From: an uncultured Lutimaribacter sp.
Lineage (GTDB): Bacteria > Pseudomonadota > Alphaproteobacteria > Rhodobacterales > Rhodobacteraceae
Length of the DNA: 64,000 bases
Assembly: GCA_913061505.1 (NCBI GenBank)
Contig: CAJXSO010000010.1
Location: 1 to 64,000 of the forward strand
Direction: 5' to 3'
Position 1 is the first letter of the stretch, and each line of letters opens with the position of its first letter. This document shows positions 60,467-64,000 of the stretch, one piece after another. The translations under genes were made by a program, and so were the position numbers. The notes under the pieces were generated by a model. That model did no database searches, was not told the origin of the DNA, and worked only from the letters and a program-made list of their open reading frames with translations.

Positions 60467-61498
60467 TCAGTCCTCCATCACGCCTTTGCGGCCCAGCAGG
60501 CCACGCGGACGCGTCAATAGAATTACGATGGCGACAAGGTAGATGACCACCTGGTTGATGCCGGGGATCAGGTCGATGACCTCGCGCATCGAGGCAAAGC
60601 TTTCCAAAACGCCCAGCAAGAAACCGGCCAGCACAGCACCGGGCAGCGAGCCCATGCCGCCCACAACCACAACAACAAAGCTGAGAACCAGAAAATCCAT
60701 GCCCATGTGATAGTTAGGCGAATTGATCGGCGTATACATCACGCCCGCCAGCCCCGCCACCGCGGCCGCAAGGCCGAACATGATGGTAAAGCGGCGATCG
60801 ATATTGATGCCCAAAAGCCCCACGGTTTCGCGGTCGGCCATGCCTGCGCGCACAACCATGCCAAAGGTGGTGAATTGCAAAAAGGCAAACACCGCCCCGA
60901 TGATCACTGCCGCAAAGGCGAAATACACCAGGCGCCAATAGGGGTAGATGATGGTGTTGGGGTCAAAGCCCAAAATCGCGCCAAAATCGAACGAGCCGGT
61001 AAAGGCCGCGGGCGCGGGGGTGGGGATGGGGTTTGCACCATAGAAATATTTGATGATTTCCTGCAGCACGATGGCCAGGCCGAAGGTGACCAAGATCTGG
61101 TCGGCGTGGGGACGCTTGTAGAAATACTTGATCAGCCCGCGTTCCATCGCAACGCCGACAAGCAGCATGACGGGAATGGCAAACAAGATCGATAGCGGCA
61201 CCGCCCAGTCGATAACGGCAGCACCTGTGGCTTCGCCGAAAATGTCATAGACATAGGGCACTTGCACTTCCAGCGGGCGGCCCAGAAAGTCGGTTTTGGT
61301 GCTGTCTACCACCACATGCGACAATGTCAGGATCCGGCTGAGGGTGACTGCGCAGAAGGCGCCGATCATGAACAGCGCGCCATGGGCAAAATTGACCACC
61401 CCAAGCGTGCCGAAAATCAGTGTCAGGCCTAAGGCGATCAGCGCATAGGCCGAGCCCTTATCGAGCCCGTTTAGAATTTGAAGAATTATTGCGTCCAT
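60467..61498 (-). CDS. livH: Branched-chain amino acid-type ABC transporter, permease LivH
   Basis: Partner permease, 343 residues. It has GSAYALIALGLTLIFGTLGVVNFAHGALFMIGAF at the N terminus (the paired helix motif), the loop ADRETVGLLGINIDRR, and GGMGSLPGAVLAGFLLG. An unusual insertion of about 40 residues near 55-95 (from TLSHVVVDSTK) probably faces the periplasm. It is separated from the binding-protein gene by 104 bp that contain a terminator-like hairpin. Confidence 0.93.
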   Translation of the reverse strand: MDAIILQILNGLDKGSAYALIALGLTLIFGTLGVVNFAHGALFMIGAFCAVTLSRILTLSHVVVDSTKTDFLGRPLEVQVPYVYDIFGEATGAAVIDWAVPLSILFAIPVMLLVGVAMERGLIKYFYKRPHADQILVTFGLAIVLQEIIKYFYGANPIPTPAPAAFTGSFDFGAILGFDPNTIIYPYWRLVYFAFAAVIIGAVFAFLQFTTFGMVVRAGMADRETVGLLGINIDRRFTIMFGLAAAVAGLAGVMYTPINSPNYHMGMDFLVLSFVVVVVGGMGSLPGAVLAGFLLGVLESFASMREVIDLIPGINQVVIYLVAIVILLTRPRGLLGRKGVMED

Positions 61499-61562
61499 AG
61501 TTCCACCTTAGAGGCCGAGGTCAAAGCAAGCATGCGGGATGCCCCCTTGGCCGGGGGTGCAG

Positions 61563-61593
61563 CAAAATGGGGTGCGCCAATGGCGCACCCCGA
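61563..61593 (-). terminator. Hairpin between the binding-protein gene and livH
   Basis: A perfect 10-bp stem (61569-61578 with 61582-61591) with a 3-base loop, followed on the minus strand by ATTTTG. Placed 12 bp after the binding-protein stop and before the permease gene, it would let the binding protein be made in excess through partial termination or mRNA protection. Confidence 0.75.
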
Positions 61594-61602
61594 TGCGGGT
61601 GC

Positions 61603-62940
61603 TTATGCCCCGGGGTTGCAGGTGCCCAGCTGGCCGCCAAAGATCGAGGCGTCGTAGGTCACTTGCTCGACTGGGGTGATCTCGACGATCTCCAGCAGGT
61701 CGAATTCCGAGGTCGGGTTTTCTTTACCGCGCACAACCAGAACGTCTTTGAAGCACTGGTGGTCTTCGGCGCGATACAGCGTCTTGCCGTTGCCCATACC
61801 GTCGAATTCGAAGCCTTCCAGCGCCTCGACCACGGCGCAGGGGTTGAACGACCCCGCGCGCTGAACAGCATCGGCATAAAGCAGCGCCTGCACATAGCAG
61901 GTGTGTGCCGCCTGGCTGGGGGGGAAGCCGTATTTGGTGCCGAAGGATTTTACAAAGGCTTTGGTGCCTTCATCCTGCAGCGACCAGTGCCAGTTGGTCG
62001 AGCCGTAGATGCCCTTCACGTTGGCGCCGGCACCCTTGGCCATCAGGCGCGAGTAGAGCGGCACAACGATTTCAAAGTTCTTGCCGTTCACAACCTTTTC
62101 ACGCAGGCCAAACTGCACGGCGTTGGTCAGCGAGTTCACCATGTTGCCGCCGTAGTGGTTCAGAACCAGCACATCGGCGCCCGACTGCAGAACCGGCGCG
62201 ATATACGACGAGAAATCGGTCTGGGTCAGCGGGGTTTTCACGGCCGCTACGGTTTCCCAGCCCATGGCCTCGGTCGAGTTGCGGATCGCTTCCTCGGTGG
62301 TGTAGCCCCAGTTATAATCGGCGGTCAGGTGATAGGCTTTGCGATCGGTGCCATAGTTTTTGGCCAGGATCGGCGCCAGTGCGGCACCCGACATATACGA
62401 GTTGAAGAAGTGGCGGAACCCATTGGCGCGCTTGTCTTTACCCGTGGTGTCGTTGGAATGGGTCAGACCCGCCATAAAGATCACGCCGGCCTCTTGGCAC
62501 AGCGCCTGCACGGCCACAGCCACGCCCGAGGACGAGCCGCCAGTGATCATCACGGCGCCGTCTTTTTCGATCATCGATTTGGCCGATGCGCGCGCGGCGT
62601 CTGATTTTGTCTGGGTGTCGCCGGTGACATATTGCACCTTTTTGCCCAGAATGCCCGAACCGTTCAGCGCTTTCGAGCTGAATGTGTTCAGCATGCCGCC
62701 ATCGCCGCCACCGTTCAGGTGCTCGACGGCCAGCTCGTAGGCGCGCAGCTCGTCGGCGCCTTCGTCGGCATAGGGGCCGGTTTGCGGCACGTTAAAGCCC
62801 AGCGTTACGGTCGAGCCGGTCGGCTCGTTTGTAAAGGCGGCTACGGACGAGCCTGTAAAGATGGTGGGCAGCGCCACCCCGGCACCAGCAACGGCACCCG
62901 AACGCAGCAAGCCGCGACGCGTCAAATTGGTTTTGGACAT
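61603..62940 (-). CDS. Periplasmic substrate-binding protein, branched-chain amino acid-type
   Basis: LivK-like type I periplasmic binding protein, 445 residues. The N terminus MSKTNLTRRGLLRSG with a hydrophobic stretch and AAF is a twin-arginine signal, so the protein is likely exported folded. Core features are GFNVPQTGPYADEG and GSSSGVAVAVQALCQEAG. Length and sequence fit the group often used for amides, urea, short-chain acids or aromatics, not only leucine; ligand cannot be read. ATG 62940 follows GGGAGGATTAC. First gene of the liv operon, divergent to the XRE regulator. Confidence 0.9.
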   Translation of the reverse strand: MSKTNLTRRGLLRSGAVAGAGVALPTIFTGSSVAAFTNEPTGSTVTLGFNVPQTGPYADEGADELRAYELAVEHLNGGGDGGMLNTFSSKALNGSGILGKKVQYVTGDTQTKSDAARASAKSMIEKDGAVMITGGSSSGVAVAVQALCQEAGVIFMAGLTHSNDTTGKDKRANGFRHFFNSYMSGAALAPILAKNYGTDRKAYHLTADYNWGYTTEEAIRNSTEAMGWETVAAVKTPLTQTDFSSYIAPVLQSGADVLVLNHYGGNMVNSLTNAVQFGLREKVVNGKNFEIVVPLYSRLMAKGAGANVKGIYGSTNWHWSLQDEGTKAFVKSFGTKYGFPPSQAAHTCYVQALLYADAVQRAGSFNPCAVVEALEGFEFDGMGNGKTLYRAEDHQCFKDVLVVRGKENPTSEFDLLEIVEITPVEQVTYDASIFGGQLGTCNPGA

Positions 62941-63062
62941 GTAATCCTCCCGATTGTTAGATGCAGGGCGCGCCTCCTCAAGCTGCCCTGCGGACACAAA
63001 TGTGCAAATTTAGTATCGCCGTTAGAAAGAAAACTTCGCAACAACTGCTTTCCTTAAAAGAA

Positions 63063-63113
63063 TTTTTTTGTAAAAATATCCACAGGCTTGCGATGCGTTT
63101 TGTAAATATTTTA
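63063..63113. repeat. Direct repeat TTTTGTAAA in the binding-protein/regulator intergenic region
   Basis: TTTTGTAAAAATAT at 63066-63079 and TTTTGTAAATATTT at 63098-63111 lie 32 bp apart, about three helical turns, in an AT-rich divergent region of 225 bp. Candidate binding sites for the adjacent XRE regulator or promoter elements. Confidence 0.4.
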
Positions 63114-63165
63114 TGTTGCGCTGCAGAAAGCTGTTGAAACTAAACCGCAAAGATCGGGGGCAGGC

Positions 63166-64000
63166 ATGCCGCAGGGGCAACTTACAGGAACGCGCATTCG
63201 CGAAAAGCGCATTGCCAAACGGGTGCGCCAGGCAGATCTGGCGCTGCGCGTGGGCATCTCGGCCTCGTATCTGAATTTGATCGAACATAACAAGCGCAGA
63301 ATCGGCGGCAAACTGCTGGTTGCCATCGCCGCCGAGTTGGGGGCCGAGCCTGCCGCGCTGAGCGAGGGGGCCGAGGCGGCGCTGATCTCGTCGCTGCACG
63401 CCGCGCGCGTGGCCTTTCGCGGCGACAGCGCCGACCCGGAACGCACCGAAGAATTCGCCGGCCGCTTTCCGGGCTGGGCGGATGTGTTGGTGCGCGCCCA
63501 TGACCGCGTGGGCCAGCTGGAACATACGGTAGAAACCCTGACCGACCGCTTGACCCACGACCCGCATTTGGCCGCCACTTTGCACGACGTGATTTCAATG
63601 GTGACGGCCATCCGTTCGACCGCGGGCATTCTGGCGGAAACCCGCGGGCTGGAACCGGAATGGCGCGATCGCTTTCACCGCAATATCAACGAAGATGCCG
63701 AACGCCTGGCCCAAAGATCGCAGGCCTTGGTGGCCTATCTGGACGGGGCAGGGGAAAGCACCGCCGAGGTTGCCGCCCCCCAAGACGAGCTAGACAGCTT
63801 TCTGGCCGCGCTTGATTGGCACGTGCCCGCATTAGAGGGGCTGACGCCCAAGGATGTGGCACAAGATATCATCGCGCAGATCCTGGCGCAGGCGCAGCCG
63901 CTGCAATCTGAGGCGGGCCGCTTTTTGGCGCGGGAATGGTTGCAAACCTATGCGTTAGAGGCGGCAGAGCTGCCTTTGCAGCAGGTTCAGGCCTGGGTGC
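63166..64000 (+). CDS. XRE-family transcriptional regulator, 3' end outside the window
   Basis: The frame is open from the ATG at 63166 to the window edge (278 residues seen, at least as many expected to remain in this class). Residues about 8-62 are a Cro/CI-type HTH with RIAKRVRQADLALRVGISAS and YLNLIEHNKRRIGG. The rest is helical, containing a region with REWLQTYALEAAELPLQQV near the edge. It resembles the large XRE regulators of short-chain fatty acid metabolism that carry a C-terminal DUF2083/IrrE-like domain, but that domain is not visible here. Divergent to the liv operon, which it may control. Confidence 0.82.
   Translation, partial: MPQGQLTGTRIREKRIAKRVRQADLALRVGISASYLNLIEHNKRRIGGKLLVAIAAELGAEPAALSEGAEAALISSLHAARVAFRGDSADPERTEEFAGRFPGWADVLVRAHDRVGQLEHTVETLTDRLTHDPHLAATLHDVISMVTAIRSTAGILAETRGLEPEWRDRFHRNINEDAERLAQRSQALVAYLDGAGESTAEVAAPQDELDSFLAALDWHVPALEGLTPKDVAQDIIAQILAQAQPLQSEAGRFLAREWLQTYALEAAELPLQQVQAWV

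Overview
The window looks like a chromosomal segment from an alphaproteobacterium of the Rhodobacteraceae/Roseobacter type. The evidence is GC-rich DNA with dense ATGA and TGATG start-stop overlaps, a nuo operon carrying the extra genes typical of that family, an NDUFA12-type complex I subunit, RNase J downstream of birA-coaX, and a complete leucine-catabolism cluster. Nearly all sequence is coding. I saw no tRNA, rRNA, CRISPR, insertion sequence or prophage. Species cannot be fixed from the sequence alone.

Layout, left part. 1-2064: two tandem M20 amidohydrolase genes, the first cut by the window edge. 2136-7111 (minus): moaA, an AlkD-like repair gene, glmS and glmU. 7289-12089: a HAD phosphatase, a MmgE/PrpD protein, a DegT-type aminotransferase and a soluble chemoreceptor. 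12205-20302: a leucine/isovalerate operon (ivd, an acyl-CoA ligase, mccB, mccA, hmgL, a methylglutaconyl-CoA hydratase gene) behind a palindromic operator candidate.

Centre. 20641-41320: one very long unidirectional gene string with nuoA to nuoN, then birA, coaX and rnj, ending at a strong bidirectional terminator at 41346-41371. Between the nuo genes sit non-core genes: a 56-codon ORF, a membrane protein sharing a C-terminal helix-hairpin-helix-like module with the NuoE tail, a small DUF5337-like membrane protein, two lipoproteins, an exported DUF5333-like protein and a carboxymuconolactone-decarboxylase-family protein. An NDUFA12 gene lies 10 kb further on with mlaD and a DUF2155 gene.

Right part. 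41401-48763 (minus): an RhlE-type helicase, two translationally coupled glycosyltransferases, prfC and a photolyase-like flavoprotein with an apparently permuted domain order. 48945-50965: clpP-clpX. 51089-55253: ndufA12, mlaD, DUF2155, then aat, a small exported protein and accC-accB on the minus strand. 55419-62940: a PAS-LuxR regulator, an acyl-CoA ligase, and a branched-chain-amino-acid-type ABC transporter (livF, G, M, H and a Tat-exported binding protein). The window ends inside a large XRE-family regulator.

Functionally the window joins leucine oxidation (ivd to acetoacetate plus acetyl-CoA), the respiratory entry point for the NADH it yields (complex I), biotin supply (birA) for MccA and AccB, and cell-wall precursor synthesis (glmU, glmS). 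The most distinctive material is the set of non-core genes inside nuo, especially the duplicated helix-hairpin-helix-like module, and the permuted photolyase relative.
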